This document shows, piece after piece, positions 1-9,231 of a DNA stretch of 64,000 nucleotides. The notes below the pieces were generated by a model. That model saw only the letters and a program-made list of their open reading frames with translations, was not told the DNA's origin and did not search any database. Within the stretch, counting starts at the first letter, position 1. Each line of letters begins with the position of its first letter. A program made the translations under genes and the position numbers. Source of the DNA: Variovorax sp. WDL1 (GTDB taxonomy: Bacteria; Pseudomonadota; Gammaproteobacteria; Burkholderiales; Burkholderiaceae_C); NCBI RefSeq assembly GCF_001541225.1, contig NZ_LMTS01000158.1, forward strand, positions 45,915-109,914. Direction: 5' to 3'.

Positions 1-942
1 GTCGACGTGATCGTCCAGCCACGGGATGACGCTTACACGATCTTCGCCCAGGCGATGGACCGGACAGGCTACGCGCGTGCCACGCTGGCCGTGCGTGAAG
101 GTCTTCAAGCTCCCGTGCCTGCCCTCGATCCGGTCGAATGGCTGACCATGAACGACATGATGGGCGGCATGATGGGGGGCATGGACCATGGCGGGTCCGG
201 CCAGGCCATGGAGATGACCGGGATGACCGGGATGACCGGGATGACCGGGATGACGGGCATGACGGGCATGACCGGGATGACCGGGATGGGCTCGGGTTCG
301 ATGTCCGGGATGGATCATGGGGCGATGGCAGGCATGAATCACGGCGCCATGAACCACGGTGGCATGGCGATGGATCACAGCCAACACGCCGCGGCGGCGG
401 GGGGACTGGCCGTGCCCAGCACTACTGCTCGCCACGCTCGCACCGAGTATGGTGCCAGCACGGACATGCGCGTTGACATGGCGCGCACCAACCTCGATGA
501 CCCCGGCATCGGACTGCGCAACAACGGTCGGCGCGTGTTGACCCTCGCGGATCTGCATACCCCGTCGGGGCCGCTGGACAAGAGAGGCCCCGGCCGGGAG
601 GTCGAACTGCACCTCACGGGCAACATGGAACGCTACGCATGGTCCCTGGACGGGCTGGAGTTCGGAAAGTCCACGCCGGTGCACTTCAAACACGGCGAGC
701 GGCTGCGGGTCATTCTGCACAACGACACCATGATGACCCATCCCATGCACCTGCACGGCATGTGGAGCGAGCTGGAAAGCCCCGACGGTCGCTTCCTTGC
801 GCGCCGCCACACCCTGCCGGTGCAGCCGGCACAACGCATCAGCTTCCTGGTGACAGCCGACGCGCTCGGCCGCTGGGCGTGGCACTGCCACCTGATGTTC
901 CACATGGATGCCGGCATGTTCCGCGAAGTCGTGGTGTCTTGA
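1..942 (+). CDS. copA: CopA-type periplasmic multicopper oxidase, C-terminal part
   Basis: This is the 3' part of a copper-resistance multicopper oxidase; the frame is already open at base 1, so the true start lies left of the window. The visible 313 residues hold a Met/His-rich segment (about residues 45-130, with an eightfold Met-Thr-Gly run) followed by the last cupredoxin domain. Copper ligands are clear: HPMHLHG, then HCHLMFHMDAGM near the end, the HCHxxxH signature joining the type 1 and trinuclear sites. The family oxidises Cu(I) and binds copper in the periplasm. It is followed 25 bp later by copB, the usual copAB order. The signal peptide and first two domains cannot be seen. Confidence 0.95.
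   Translation, partial: VDVIVQPRDDAYTIFAQAMDRTGYARATLAVREGLQAPVPALDPVEWLTMNDMMGGMMGGMDHGGSGQAMEMTGMTGMTGMTGMTGMTGMTGMTGMGSGSMSGMDHGAMAGMNHGAMNHGGMAMDHSQHAAAAGGLAVPSTTARHARTEYGASTDMRVDMARTNLDDPGIGLRNNGRRVLTLADLHTPSGPLDKRGPGREVELHLTGNMERYAWSLDGLEFGKSTPVHFKHGERLRVILHNDTMMTHPMHLHGMWSELESPDGRFLARRHTLPVQPAQRISFLVTADALGRWAWHCHLMFHMDAGMFREVVVS
214..285 (+). repeat. 9-bp tandem repeat coding Met-Thr-Gly, eight copies
   Basis: Eight in-frame copies of a 9-bp unit, ATGACCGGG or ATGACGGGC, sit inside the Met-rich loop of copA. Each unit adds one Met-Thr-Gly, so gain or loss of units keeps the frame and changes the number of methionines. The two unit variants are arranged 4 + 2 + 2, which suggests expansion by slippage. 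Confidence 0.95.
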
Positions 943-967
943 ACCCAGCGCACAAGGAAGACCAAGA

Positions 968-1948
968 ATGTCCAAAGCACTCCCCACTCGCGCACTGGCC
1001 ACGACGCTTCTGGCCCTGGTAAGCGTCGCCGCCCAGGCACAAGCACAGAACGACCATGCAGCGCACGGCCAGGCCGACGCTCAAACGGCCGCGCCATCCA
1101 CTCAGACCGTGGCTCCTGCCGCCGACCCGCACGCGGGTCACGCGACGTCGGCGAGCGGCTCGACCGCGGCCCCGGCCATGGATCACGGCAACATGCAGAT
1201 GCAGGGCGGGTCGGCGCCTCCTGACGCCCGCGATCCGCATGGCTACTCCAATGGCCTGACATTGGGATCGGGCGACTACGCCGTACCCGGTGTGCCGCGG
1301 CTGATGCTGGCCGACGAACACAGGTTCTTTTCGTTGCGCGGCGAAACTCTGGAACGCCGCTTCACGCGCAAAGGAGACGATTCCACGGCCTACGACCTCC
1401 AGGCGTGGTATGGGACGACCTACAACAAGGCAGTCGTGAAGGCCGAAGGCGATATCGCCAAAGGAAAGCTCGAAGAATCGCGTACCGAGCTTCTCTGGGG
1501 GCACGCCGTCGCACCGTACTGGGACACCCAGCTCGGCGTTCGGGTGGATAACGGGGAAGGCCCGAGCCGTCAATGGTTGGCTTTCGGCATCCAGGGCCTC
1601 GCCCCCTACTGGTTCGAGCTGGAGGCGACGGGCTACGTGGGAAGTGGTGGACGTACGGCGCTGCGTGTCGAAGGCAGCTACGAGCTGCTGCTGACCCAGC
1701 GACTGATTCTGGAGCCTCGCGCCGAGTTGCAGTTCTATGGCAAGGACGACCCGGAACGCGTTATCGGCAAGGGCCTGGCCGAAGCGTCTGCTGGCTTGCG
1801 CCTGCGCTATGAATTCAGTCGCCAGTTCGCCCCCTATATCGGCGTGGAACGGGCGGGCAGCTTCGGACGCACCGCGGACTATGTGCGTGCCCAAGGCGGC
1901 CGTGCGCAGCAGACGCGCTGGGTGGCTGGCGTGCGATTCTGGTTCTAG
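968..1948 (+). CDS. copB: CopB outer-membrane copper resistance protein
   Basis: The 326-residue product starts with a signal peptide (MSKALPTRALATTLLALVSV, then AQA) and a His/Met-rich region (DHAAHGQ, DPHAGHA, MDHGNMQMQ). The C-terminal about 220 residues form the CopB beta-barrel domain, with GLTLGSGDYAVPGVPRL, RTELLWGHAVAPYWD and a terminal aromatic residue (VRFWF) typical of outer-membrane barrels. CopB is thought to bind or export copper at the outer membrane together with CopA. I chose the ATG at 968 because AAGGAAG lies just upstream and the signal peptide begins there; an upstream in-frame ATG at 908 lies inside copA. Confidence 0.95.
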   Translation: MSKALPTRALATTLLALVSVAAQAQAQNDHAAHGQADAQTAAPSTQTVAPAADPHAGHATSASGSTAAPAMDHGNMQMQGGSAPPDARDPHGYSNGLTLGSGDYAVPGVPRLMLADEHRFFSLRGETLERRFTRKGDDSTAYDLQAWYGTTYNKAVVKAEGDIAKGKLEESRTELLWGHAVAPYWDTQLGVRVDNGEGPSRQWLAFGIQGLAPYWFELEATGYVGSGGRTALRVEGSYELLLTQRLILEPRAELQFYGKDDPERVIGKGLAEASAGLRLRYEFSRQFAPYIGVERAGSFGRTADYVRAQGGRAQQTRWVAGVRFWF

Positions 1949-1985
1949 AACCTAGCGGGTTTGATCATCTGATGAGAGGCGATCC

Positions 1986-2471
1986 ATGAACATGCACTAC
2001 GACAGAAGCCAGGGCAAAGTGCCGAGACGCCAGGCATTGATCGCTGGCTTGTTGGTGATGGCACTCGCAGGACCGAGCCTGGCGCAGAGCCGACCGATTG
2101 CCAAGGTCTGGAAGGACCCGAGCTGCGGATGCTGCAAGGACTGGGTCTCACACCTGCAAGGCGCAGGCTTCGATGTGCAGGTTCTCGACACCGGGAACAC
2201 CGCAGCGCGCACGCGGCTGGGCATCCCGCAGAAGTACGGTTCTTGCCACACGGCGCAGATCGGCGGCTATGCCATCGAGGGTCATGTGCCTGCCTCGGAC
2301 ATTCAACGCTTGCTGCGCGAAGCCCCGCAGGCCATCGGCCTCGCGGCGCCCGGCATGCCGGTCGGTTCGCCCGGCATGGATGGTCCGGCCTATGGTGGAC
2401 GCAAGGACGCCTACGACGTGCTGCTGGTTGGGAAAAACGGTAGCAGCACGGTCTATCAGTCGCATCGCTGA
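1986..2471 (+). CDS. copG: CopG-like DUF411 copper-binding protein
   Basis: This 161-residue secreted protein has a twin-Arg-like basic start and hydrophobic core (PRRQALIAGLLVMALAGPSLAQ) followed by a DUF411 domain. The key site is the Cys motif in DPSCGCCKDW, with a further Cys in YGSCHTAQIGGYAIEGHVP. DUF411 includes CopG, described as a periplasmic copper protein with a thioredoxin-like fold and a Cys-bridged copper cluster. It lies 37 bp after copB and is probably in the same transcript. An alternative start is the ATG two codons downstream. Confidence 0.9.
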   Translation: MNMHYDRSQGKVPRRQALIAGLLVMALAGPSLAQSRPIAKVWKDPSCGCCKDWVSHLQGAGFDVQVLDTGNTAARTRLGIPQKYGSCHTAQIGGYAIEGHVPASDIQRLLREAPQAIGLAAPGMPVGSPGMDGPAYGGRKDAYDVLLVGKNGSSTVYQSHR

Positions 2472-2504
2472 CCATCCATCAACCCTTCTCCGTGGAGATA
2501 TGCC

Positions 2505-2777
2505 ATGCAGCATCAGCACACACAGACCCCCAGCGATCGCCCCCGGTTCTGGCGATCGCGCTACGGCGTGGCGTTCCTCATCATCGCCGCTGTCGCCGCG
2601 TATTTCCTGCTCAAGGAGCACACGGCACATGTTGCCGGCTATCTCCCCTTCCTGCTGCTGGCGGCTTGTCCGCTGATGCACCTGTTCATGCACCGTGGTC
2701 ACAGCCACGGCGGACACGATCATGCCGCGCGTCAGGGTAAGGAAGGTGCCGCAGCCTCCAAGGAGCAGAAGCAATAA
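2505..2777 (+). CDS. DUF2933 small His-rich membrane protein
   Basis: The 90-residue product has a His/Gln start (MQHQHTQ), a hydrophobic hairpin of two predicted membrane segments (about residues 21-36 and 44-60), and a His-rich tail (HLFMHRGHSHGGHDHAA). This matches the DUF2933 family, commonly found between copper-resistance genes and metal P-type ATPases. A metal-relay or ATPase-accessory role is inference. A GTGGAG ribosome-binding site precedes the ATG. Confidence 0.85.
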   Translation: MQHQHTQTPSDRPRFWRSRYGVAFLIIAAVAAYFLLKEHTAHVAGYLPFLLLAACPLMHLFMHRGHSHGGHDHAARQGKEGAAASKEQKQ

Positions 2778-2890
2778 GTCGAGGCACTCGCACCGTGCGA
2801 GCACGCGACGCCGCGCTTGTCTCCTTGCGCGCCTGCGGCCTGCTGCGATCACCAGACACCAACAGTTAACGGCGGAGGGCACTTGTCACT

Positions 2891-5371
2891 ATGAATTCAC
2901 CCAGCAAGTCTTCAGGACATGAGCACGCAGGCATGGCGGCGGGTGCCACAACGTCCGGCCCGCATACCCACCACCATCACGCCAGCCATGCTGGAAGTGA
3001 CGACGCGGGCGGGTCCTCAAGCCACACGCAGCCCGATGCCGCGACGCGAGATCCGGTGTGTGGCATGGCGGTCACGGCGGCGTCGGAGCACCGCTCCACG
3101 CACTTGGGGAACACGTACTTGTTTTGCAGCACCGGATGCAAGGCCAAATTCGACGCCGATCCGGCGCGATATGCCAGCGGTGACGCGGGCATAGGCACAG
3201 GCAGCGGCCATGCACCGCATCACCATGCCAACACCGCAGTTTCACCGGCCCCGGCGGCATCGCCAACCGCGCCCGGAACCATCTACACCTGCCCGATGCA
3301 CCCGGAGATCCGCCAGGATCATCCGGGAACCTGCCCCAAGTGCGGGATGACGCTGGAGCCTCTGCTGCCCGACCTCGATGACGACAACCCGGAGTTGCGT
3401 GACTTCTCGCGTCGCTTCTGGTGGACCTTGCCGCTGACGCTCGTGGTCCTGGCGCTGGCGATGCTGGGCGAGCGGCTGCACCTGATGGACATGGCTACAC
3501 AGAGCTGGGTCGAGTTGGTGCTGTCGTTGCCGATCGTGCTGTGGGCCGGCTGGCCCTTCTTCTCCCGCGGCTGGCTGTCCGTGGTCAACCGCAGCCCGAA
3601 CATGTGGACACTGATCGGCCTGGGAACGGGTGCGGCATTCATCTACAGCGTTGTGGCAACCGTTGCGCCGGAAGTGTTTCCAGCTTCCTTCATGTCCATG
3701 GGACGGGTCGGCGTGTATTTCGAGGCCGCCGCCGTCATCATCTCGCTGACACTGCTCGGCCAGGTGCTGGAACTCAAGGCCCGCTCCCAGACTTCGGCAG
3801 CCATCAAGTCGCTGCTGGGGCTGGCACCCAAGACGGCGCGGCGCATCAATGCGGACGGCAGCGAGGAAGACGTGCCACTCAGCCATGTGCACGTCGGCGA
3901 CCTGCTGCGCATCCGACCCGGCGAGAAGGTGCCGGTGGATGGCATCGTGCACGAGGGCAGCAGCTCGATTGACGAATCCATGCTGACCGGCGAACCGCTG
4001 CCCGTCAGCAAGCGCGTGGGCGACAAGGTCATCGGGGCCACACTCAACACCAGCGGCGCGCTGATCATGCGTTCGGAGCGGATCGGCTCGGACACCGTTC
4101 TATCGCAGATCGTCCAGATGGTCGCCCAGGCGCAGCGTTCCAAGGCACCGATGCAACGCATGGCCGATGTCGTTGCCGGCTACTTCGTGATGGCCGTCGT
4201 CGCCATTGCGGTAACGACGCTCCTTGTATGGGGATTCTTCGGGCCGCAGCCCACCTGGGTCTATGGACTGATCAATGCGGTGGCCGTCCTGATCATCGCC
4301 TGCCCGTGCGCGCTGGGTCTGGCCACGCCGATGTCGATCATGGTCGCAACGGGCCGTGGCGCCACGCAGGGCGTGCTGTTCCGCGATGCCGCGGCGATCG
4401 AGAATCTTCGCAAGGTCGATACCCTCGTCATCGACAAGACAGGAACCCTGACCGAAGGCCGACCTGCTTTCGATCAGGTCGTCGCAGCTCCCGGCTTTAC
4501 GAACGATGAGGTGCTGCGTCTTGCCGCCAGCCTGGACCAGGGCAGTGAACACCCCCTGGCCGACGCCATCGTGCAGGCCGCGCGTGCCCAGGGCCTCCAA
4601 CTCGTGAAGCCTCAGAGCTTTGAATCGGGAACCGGCATCGGCGTGCGCGGAAAGGTTGAGCACCGGCAACTGGCGTTGGGCAACACAGTGCTGATGGAAC
4701 AGTCTGGCGTATCGGCGGAACCGCTCGTACCCCAGGCCGAAGCTCTGCGCGGCGAAGGGGCCAGCGTCATGTACCTGGCGGTGGACGGGCAGCTCGCGGG
4801 CTTGCTCGCCGTATCCGATCCGGTCAAGGGCAGCACCCCCGAGGCCCTGGCCGCGTTGAAGGCTGCGGGCCTGCGGGTCATCATGGCCACCGGGGACGGG
4901 CAGACCACCGCCAAAGCCGTCGGTGCACGCCTAGGCATCGACGAGGTGCATGGTGAGGTCAAGCCGGCGGACAAGCTCATGTTGATCGAGCGACTGCAGA
5001 AAGAAGGACGCATCGTCGCCATGGCCGGAGACGGCATCAACGACGCGCCGGCCTTGGCGAAGGCAGACGTGGGCATCGCCATGGGAACGGGAACCGACGT
5101 GGCGATGAACAGCGCCCAGGTCACGCTGGTCAAGGGTGACCTGCGTGGCATCGCTGTCGCTCGCACGCTCTCGGTGAGTACCGTGCGCAACATGAAGCAG
5201 AACCTCATGTTCGCCTTCCTCTACAACGCGCTGGGCATCCCCATCGCCGCCGGGGTTCTCTATCCCCTCACGGGCTGGCTGCTGTCGCCGCTGATCGCAG
5301 CATTGGCGATGAGCCTGAGTTCGGCGTCGGTCGTTGGCAACGCCTTGCGCCTGAAAGCGAGCCGACTGTGA
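2891..5371 (+). CDS. Heavy-metal (copper) P1B-type ATPase with YHS and HMBD N-terminal domains
   Basis: An 826-residue copper-exporting ATPase of the inner membrane. The N-terminus is His-rich, followed by a YHS domain (DPVCGMAV, then [10 protein letters not shown]) and a heavy-metal-binding domain ([19 protein letters not shown]) in place of the usual HMA CxxC domain. Core motifs are complete: ion-site CPC at C471-C473, TGE (MLTGEPLPV), phosphorylated D515 in [10 protein letters not shown] motif (SEHPLADAI), GDG and [10 protein letters not shown]. The CPC site points to Cu(I) or Ag(I). Similar proteins are called CopF or SilP in other bacteria, so I leave the symbol open. A GGAGGG lies about 12 nt upstream of the ATG. 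Confidence 0.96.
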   Translation: MNSPSKSSGHEHAGMAAGATTSGPHTHHHHASHAGSDDAGGSSSHTQPDAATRDPVCGMAVTAASEHRSTHLGNTYLFCSTGCKAKFDADPARYASGDAGIGTGSGHAPHHHANTAVSPAPAASPTAPGTIYTCPMHPEIRQDHPGTCPKCGMTLEPLLPDLDDDNPELRDFSRRFWWTLPLTLVVLALAMLGERLHLMDMATQSWVELVLSLPIVLWAGWPFFSRGWLSVVNRSPNMWTLIGLGTGAAFIYSVVATVAPEVFPASFMSMGRVGVYFEAAAVIISLTLLGQVLELKARSQTSAAIKSLLGLAPKTARRINADGSEEDVPLSHVHVGDLLRIRPGEKVPVDGIVHEGSSSIDESMLTGEPLPVSKRVGDKVIGATLNTSGALIMRSERIGSDTVLSQIVQMVAQAQRSKAPMQRMADVVAGYFVMAVVAIAVTTLLVWGFFGPQPTWVYGLINAVAVLIIACPCALGLATPMSIMVATGRGATQGVLFRDAAAIENLRKVDTLVIDKTGTLTEGRPAFDQVVAAPGFTNDEVLRLAASLDQGSEHPLADAIVQAARAQGLQLVKPQSFESGTGIGVRGKVEHRQLALGNTVLMEQSGVSAEPLVPQAEALRGEGASVMYLAVDGQLAGLLAVSDPVKGSTPEALAALKAAGLRVIMATGDGQTTAKAVGARLGIDEVHGEVKPADKLMLIERLQKEGRIVAMAGDGINDAPALAKADVGIAMGTGTDVAMNSAQVTLVKGDLRGIAVARTLSVSTVRNMKQNLMFAFLYNALGIPIAAGVLYPLTGWLLSPLIAALAMSLSSASVVGNALRLKASRL

Positions 5372-5512
5372 CCGGTTTTTCTTTCTGAAACTACAGGAGC
5401 CTGCTATCGCCCAGCAAACCGTTTCTTTCGTTCCACGCCGTTGCAAAGGTGCAAGCCTTATCTCGGCATTTCGTTCTTAAACCCCACCTCACACATCCAG
5501 GTAGAAACTTCT

Positions 5513-5899
5513 ATGACCCGTTCACATTTCATCGCCAAGCTCGTCGCGCCGATCGCTGCTGGTCTGTTCGCCACCGCCGCATTCGCGCATCCTTCGCTGG
5601 TGTCTTCAACGCCGGCCGACAAGTCGCAGGTTTCTGCGCCAGCCACCATCGAACTGAAGTTCTCCGAGACGCTGGTGCCGCAGTTCTCCGCCGCGAGCCT
5701 TGTCATGACTGGCATGCCGGGAATGGCGAGCCATGGCCCGATGAAGATCAACGCCAGCGTCGCGGCTGCCGGCGACGGCAAGACCATGGTCATCACGCCG
5801 GCACAGGCGCTCCAGCCCGGTGACTATCGCGTCGAATGGCGTGCCGTCTCCTCGGACACGCATCCGATCACGGGTAACGTCACCTTCAAGGTGAAGTAA
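5513..5899 (+). CDS. copC: CopC periplasmic copper-binding protein
   Basis: The 128-residue product has a signal peptide ending AFA, so the mature protein starts with His (HPSLVSSTPAD), the N-terminal His of the CopC copper-brace site. A beta-sandwich follows, with a Met-rich loop (MTGMPGMASHGPM) and DTHPITG supplying a second His. CopC carries copper in the periplasm and works with CopD, which starts 4 bp after its stop. I chose ATG 5513 because the signal peptide begins there; the frame is open upstream to 5441 without signal character. Confidence 0.95.
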   Translation: MTRSHFIAKLVAPIAAGLFATAAFAHPSLVSSTPADKSQVSAPATIELKFSETLVPQFSAASLVMTGMPGMASHGPMKINASVAAAGDGKTMVITPAQALQPGDYRVEWRAVSSDTHPITGNVTFKVK

Positions 5900-5903
5900 G
5901 CCC

Positions 5904-6830
5904 ATGGCCGGGGATTGGTTGACCATCGTCCTGCGCCTGGCGCTGTATCTGGACCTGGCGGCGGCGTTTGGCGTCGCCATGTTCGGTCTCTATGCTTTGG
6001 GCAACGACGAGCGATCCTCGACGATCTCGCGCCGCTATCGCGTCCTCATTGGCGCATCCGCTGCCATCGGCATTGCCCTGTCGATGTGGGGCATGACGGT
6101 CATGGCCAAGGCCATGTCCGGTGCCCAGAGCTACGCGGAGCTGTCAACGCACGTCTTCGACATGCTCATTACGGGCACGCACATGGGCATCGCCTGGTGC
6201 ATTCGCCTCCTCGCGCTGTTGGTGTGTGTGCTCGTCGCAATGTTGAAATTGAACGCTACCTTGCGATTTGCAGTGATGGCGCTCTCCACCGGCGTGGCGC
6301 TGGCGACCCTTGCGTGGGCAGGCCACGGCGCGATGGACGACGGCGTTCGCGGCTACATCCATCTTGCGTCGGATATCACGCACCTCTGGGCAGCGGGCGC
6401 TTGGGTGGGCGCATTGGTGGCGTTCTTGATGCTGGCATCCCACAAGCAGGATGTCGCGCAAGACCCGGTAGCGGTCCTCAGTCGGACGTCGAATGGCTTT
6501 GCTCGCATAGGTACAGCGATCGTGGCTGCACTCGTCGTGAGTGGAATTCTCAATTACCTGTTGATCGCCGGACCATCGTTTGATCCGCTCATCTCGACGC
6601 TGTATGGCCGGCTGCTGATGGTAAAGCTCTTGCTTTTCGCAGGCATGCTGGCGTTGGCTGCTGCCAATCGGTATCGGTTGAGCCCGAGCCTGGAGGCAGC
6701 TTTGAAGGCAGGCAATCGCGCACAGGCAGTCATCAAGCTTAGGCAGAGTCTGTTCACGGAGGCGACCTTGGCCGTTTTGGTTCTGGCGAGCGTTGCATGG
6801 CTTGGCATCTTGTCTCCCACTGGAACCTAG
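5904..6830 (+). CDS. copD: CopD inner-membrane copper protein
   Basis: A 308-residue polytopic membrane protein with about eight hydrophobic segments. Family features include GTHMGIAWCIRLLAL, WAGHGAMDDG and ITHLWAAGAWVGALV, the His-containing helices of the CopD domain. CopD is proposed to take copper from CopC across or into the inner membrane. The ATG lies 4 bp after copC, so the two are translationally linked. The gene ends 66 bp before an IS3 element. Confidence 0.95.
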   Translation: MAGDWLTIVLRLALYLDLAAAFGVAMFGLYALGNDERSSTISRRYRVLIGASAAIGIALSMWGMTVMAKAMSGAQSYAELSTHVFDMLITGTHMGIAWCIRLLALLVCVLVAMLKLNATLRFAVMALSTGVALATLAWAGHGAMDDGVRGYIHLASDITHLWAAGAWVGALVAFLMLASHKQDVAQDPVAVLSRTSNGFARIGTAIVAALVVSGILNYLLIAGPSFDPLISTLYGRLLMVKLLLFAGMLALAAANRYRLSPSLEAALKAGNRAQAVIKLRQSLFTEATLAVLVLASVAWLGILSPTGT

Positions 6831-6935
6831 TCCTTCATGGGCGGCAGATGACAGCACATGAACTGAATGTAATGCACGGGTAAGCGCTCTGTAGACTGAA
6901 CCGCCCCGGTTTCCGCGGAGGCTGTTTGGTTTAAG

Positions 6936-7847
6936 TCAGCCCGCCACCGCGGTGGTCTGACTGGCGAGTTGCCGGTAGTAGTTTGCCTCGGCCTCGGCTG
7001 GCGGGATGTAGCCGATGGGTTCGAGCAGGCGTTGGTGGTTGAACCAGGAGACCCATTCGAGCGTGGCGAACTCGACGGCCTCCCTAGTTTTCCAGGGCGC
7101 CCGGCGGTGAATCAGCTCGGCTTTGTACAGGCCATTGATGGTCTCGGCCAGCGCGTTGTCGTAGCTGTCGCCCTTGCTGCCCACTGACGGTTCGATGCCG
7201 GCCTCGGCCAGCCGCTCGGTGTAGCGGATGCTGACGTATTGCGAGCCCCTGTCCGAGTGACAGACCAGGCTGCCATCGCGCTCGGGCTGACGGGCGTACA
7301 GGGCCTGCTCCAGCGCATCGAGCACGAGGTCCGTGCGCATCGAACTGCTCACCCGCCAGCCCACGATGCGCCGGGCGAACACGTCGATGACGAAGGCCAC
7401 GTACAACCAGCCCTGCCAGGTGGGAACGTACGTGAAGTCGCTGACCCACAGCTGGTTCGGCCGCTCGGCACGGAACTGCCGATTGACCCGGTCCAGCGGG
7501 CACGGAGCCTTGGCATCGCCGATGGTGGTGCGCACAACCTTGCCGCGCATCACGCCGCGCAAGCCCATGCAGCGCATCAACCGCTCGACCGTGCAGCGGG
7601 CCACGACGATGCCTTCGCGCGCCAGTTGTCTCCACACCTTGTCAGCACCGTAGACCTGCATGTTGGCCTGCCAGACGCGCTGAATCTGCGGCATCAGCAT
7701 CTCGTCGCGTTTGGCGCGAGCACAGCGTCTGCTGGGGTCGCGCAGCAGCGCGGCATGGCGCCGATAGGCCGACGGGGCAACCTGCAGAACCTTGCAGAGC
7801 GGCTCGACCCCGAAGGCCTTGCGGTGCTGGTCGATGAAGGCTCTCAC
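6936..7847 (-). CDS. IS3-family transposase OrfB (DDE catalytic subunit)
   Basis: The frame holds the IS3 OrfB domains: an N-terminal HTH_21-like region ([15 protein letters not shown]) and the rve integrase core. The acidic triad is visible in [18 protein letters not shown] (first D), [11 protein letters not shown] (second D) and [15 protein letters not shown] (E). It is read one base back from OrfA, so the active protein is probably an OrfAB fusion made by -1 frameshifting near the TTTTTC run at about 7879-7884. The given start is a GTG at 7847 that overlaps the OrfA stop as GTGA; the open frame extends further upstream inside OrfA. Confidence 0.88.
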   Translation of the reverse strand: MRAFIDQHRKAFGVEPLCKVLQVAPSAYRRHAALLRDPSRRCARAKRDEMLMPQIQRVWQANMQVYGADKVWRQLAREGIVVARCTVERLMRCMGLRGVMRGKVVRTTIGDAKAPCPLDRVNRQFRAERPNQLWVSDFTYVPTWQGWLYVAFVIDVFARRIVGWRVSSSMRTDLVLDALEQALYARQPERDGSLVCHSDRGSQYVSIRYTERLAEAGIEPSVGSKGDSYDNALAETINGLYKAELIHRRAPWKTREAVEFATLEWVSWFNHQRLLEPIGYIPPAEAEANYYRQLASQTTAVAG

Positions 7848-8167
7848 GACTTCAAGCGGCGGTCGAGCTCCGCCTGGGCGAAAAACGCGCTGGCCAGCTT
7901 CAGTATCTCGTTGGCACGGCGCAGCTCCTTGTTCTCGCGCTCCAGTTCCTTCATCCGCTGCGTCTCGTTGCTCGTCACGCCTTCGCGCGCGCCAGCATCG
8001 ACCTCGGCGCGCTTGACCCATTCGTTCAAGGTCTGCGGCACGCAGCCAATCTTGGGGGCGATGGACTCGATGGCCGCCCACAGCGACGGGTACTCCCCGC
8101 GCTGCTCCAGCACCATCCGCACCGCGCGCTCGCGCACCTCCGGCGAGAACTTGTTCGACTTGCTCAT
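7844..8167 (-). CDS. IS3-family transposase OrfA (HTH subunit)
   Basis: A 107-residue IS3 OrfA. The helix-turn-helix covers the first about 55 residues ([16 protein letters not shown], then [13 protein letters not shown]) and is followed by a leucine-zipper-like coiled coil ([19 protein letters not shown]) used for multimerisation. The stop overlaps the OrfB frame. It binds the inverted repeats together with OrfB. Confidence 0.92.
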   Translation of the reverse strand: MSKSNKFSPEVRERAVRMVLEQRGEYPSLWAAIESIAPKIGCVPQTLNEWVKRAEVDAGAREGVTSNETQRMKELERENKELRRANEILKLASAFFAQAELDRRLKS

Positions 8168-8282
8168 GGCTCAATCCTCTCAGAGTGTTGAGCCTCCGCG
8201 AAAGCCGGGGCGGTTCAGACCGCCTGCTTCTACATTTAACGACGCGGCGCAAGTTGTCGTCGTTTTTACAAAGGAGTCGATC

Positions 8283-8567
8283 ATGAAATCGCAAATTGTC
8301 ATTGCCGCCCTGTTGAGCGCTCTCTCCGTGCCAGCCTTCGCCGGTCATGCAGCAGCCCAAGCAGCCAAGGAAATGGTTCCCTTGGCTGACGGGGGAACGC
8401 TGTACATCTTCAAGGACGGAAAGATGGCACAGGAAAGCCGCTTCGGGCGCGCCGTCTATCTCAATGTCGGAGCTTCGGTGTCGACGAAGGATGGGCGCAA
8501 CATCGCGATCACCAGCAATGAAGTCGCTCGCCTCGGGTCGCTGCTACAAAAAGAGCACGGCGGATGA
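8283..8567 (+). CDS. copK: CopK-family periplasmic copper-binding protein
   Basis: The 94-residue product has a signal peptide ending AFA and a mature domain of about 73 residues that matches CopK, with DGGTLYIFKDGKMAQESRFG, then DGRNIAITSNEVARL. CopK is a small Cu(I)/Cu(II) chaperone made in large amounts under copper stress. AAAGGAG precedes the ATG by 7 nt. The IS3 element ends 65 bp upstream, so the gene has lost its native upstream DNA or is read from the element's side; its link to the cop operon is broken. Confidence 0.85.
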   Translation: MKSQIVIAALLSALSVPAFAGHAAAQAAKEMVPLADGGTLYIFKDGKMAQESRFGRAVYLNVGASVSTKDGRNIAITSNEVARLGSLLQKEHGG

Positions 8568-8618
8568 CGCCGCGGATGTGCGGTGCTTATCAAAGCTTCT
8601 GCACAGTGTGACAGAGAC

Positions 8619-8639
8619 GCGCGCCCCGATTGGGCGCGC
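8619..8639 (+). terminator. GC hairpin after copK, possible terminator
   Basis: A perfect 8-bp stem, GCGCGCCC and GGGCGCGC, with a CGATT loop lies 52 bp after the copK stop. There is no T-run, so it would be a weak or Rho-assisted terminator. Confidence 0.45.
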
Positions 8640-9015
8640 GCGCGCTTGGGACGCGTCACGAGCAACCACGAGCGCTCAAGGTGCCAGTTTTTGCGATGTC
8701 AAGCGCATCAACTTCCCTGAAATGGATCCAGCCTCCCCGTCCACCGTGATTCGTCCACGGGACATCTGGCGCGAATGAGAACTTGCGAGGAGCCCGATTT
8801 ATGGAGTTGCGTCATCTACGATGCTTTGTCGTCTTGGCAGAGGAGTTGCATTTCACGCGGGCGGCCGAGAGGCTGCATATAGAGCAACCCCCCTTGTCTC
8901 GCGCGATCAAGGAATTGGAAGATGAGCTTGGGGTCACGCTGTTTGACCGCGACCGCAGGGGCACACGGCTGACCGTGGCGGGGGCGGCATTCTTGCAGGA
9001 CACCCGCCGACTCTT

Positions 9016-9160
9016 TGCGTATTCCACGCCATCGCGGGCACCTTTCCAGGCTGATGGCGGGCAGCGTTCCATCTGATCGCGGGCAGCAGTCCACGCGATC
9101 ACGGGCAGCGTTCCAAGCGATGGCGGGCACGATTCCATTCTGATCGCGGGCAGCTGCCGC
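9016..9160 (+). repeat. Left-end multiple terminal repeats of the IS21 element
   Basis: About six imperfect copies of a motif with core (G)TTCCA followed by GAT(C/G)(G/A)CGGGCA recur roughly every 23 bp. Inverted copies stand at the right end between about 11813 and 11964. They are probable IstA binding sites. Confidence 0.8.
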
Positions 9161-9231
9161 GGCCCGGGGTGACCTATCGCAACCGGGCATAGCCTCGCGC
9201 GCTTTGTGTTGAACGAAGCGAGAGCGAGGCG

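Larger units (their letters stand above)
6897..8217 (-). mobile_element. IS3-family insertion sequence with 3-bp target duplication
   Basis: A complete 1321-bp element between copD and copK. The ends are inverted repeats that both begin TGAACCGCCCCGG and continue with CGGAGGCT after one or two mismatches. The flanks are GAC at 6894-6896 and GAC at 8218-8220, a 3-bp target-site duplication as expected for IS3-group elements. It carries two overlapping reading frames on the minus strand, OrfA and OrfB. Both are full length, so the element looks active or recently active. Confidence 0.93.

Noticed and set aside
138..476. Frame rich in Asp-Arg-Asp-Asp repeats inside copA
   Set aside because: It is the 9-bp copA repeat read in another frame.
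9016..9160. Regularly spaced short repeats that could look like a CRISPR array
   Set aside because: They lie at the ends of an IS21 element, vary in sequence, and recur inverted at the other end, as transposase-binding repeats do; no cas genes are present.
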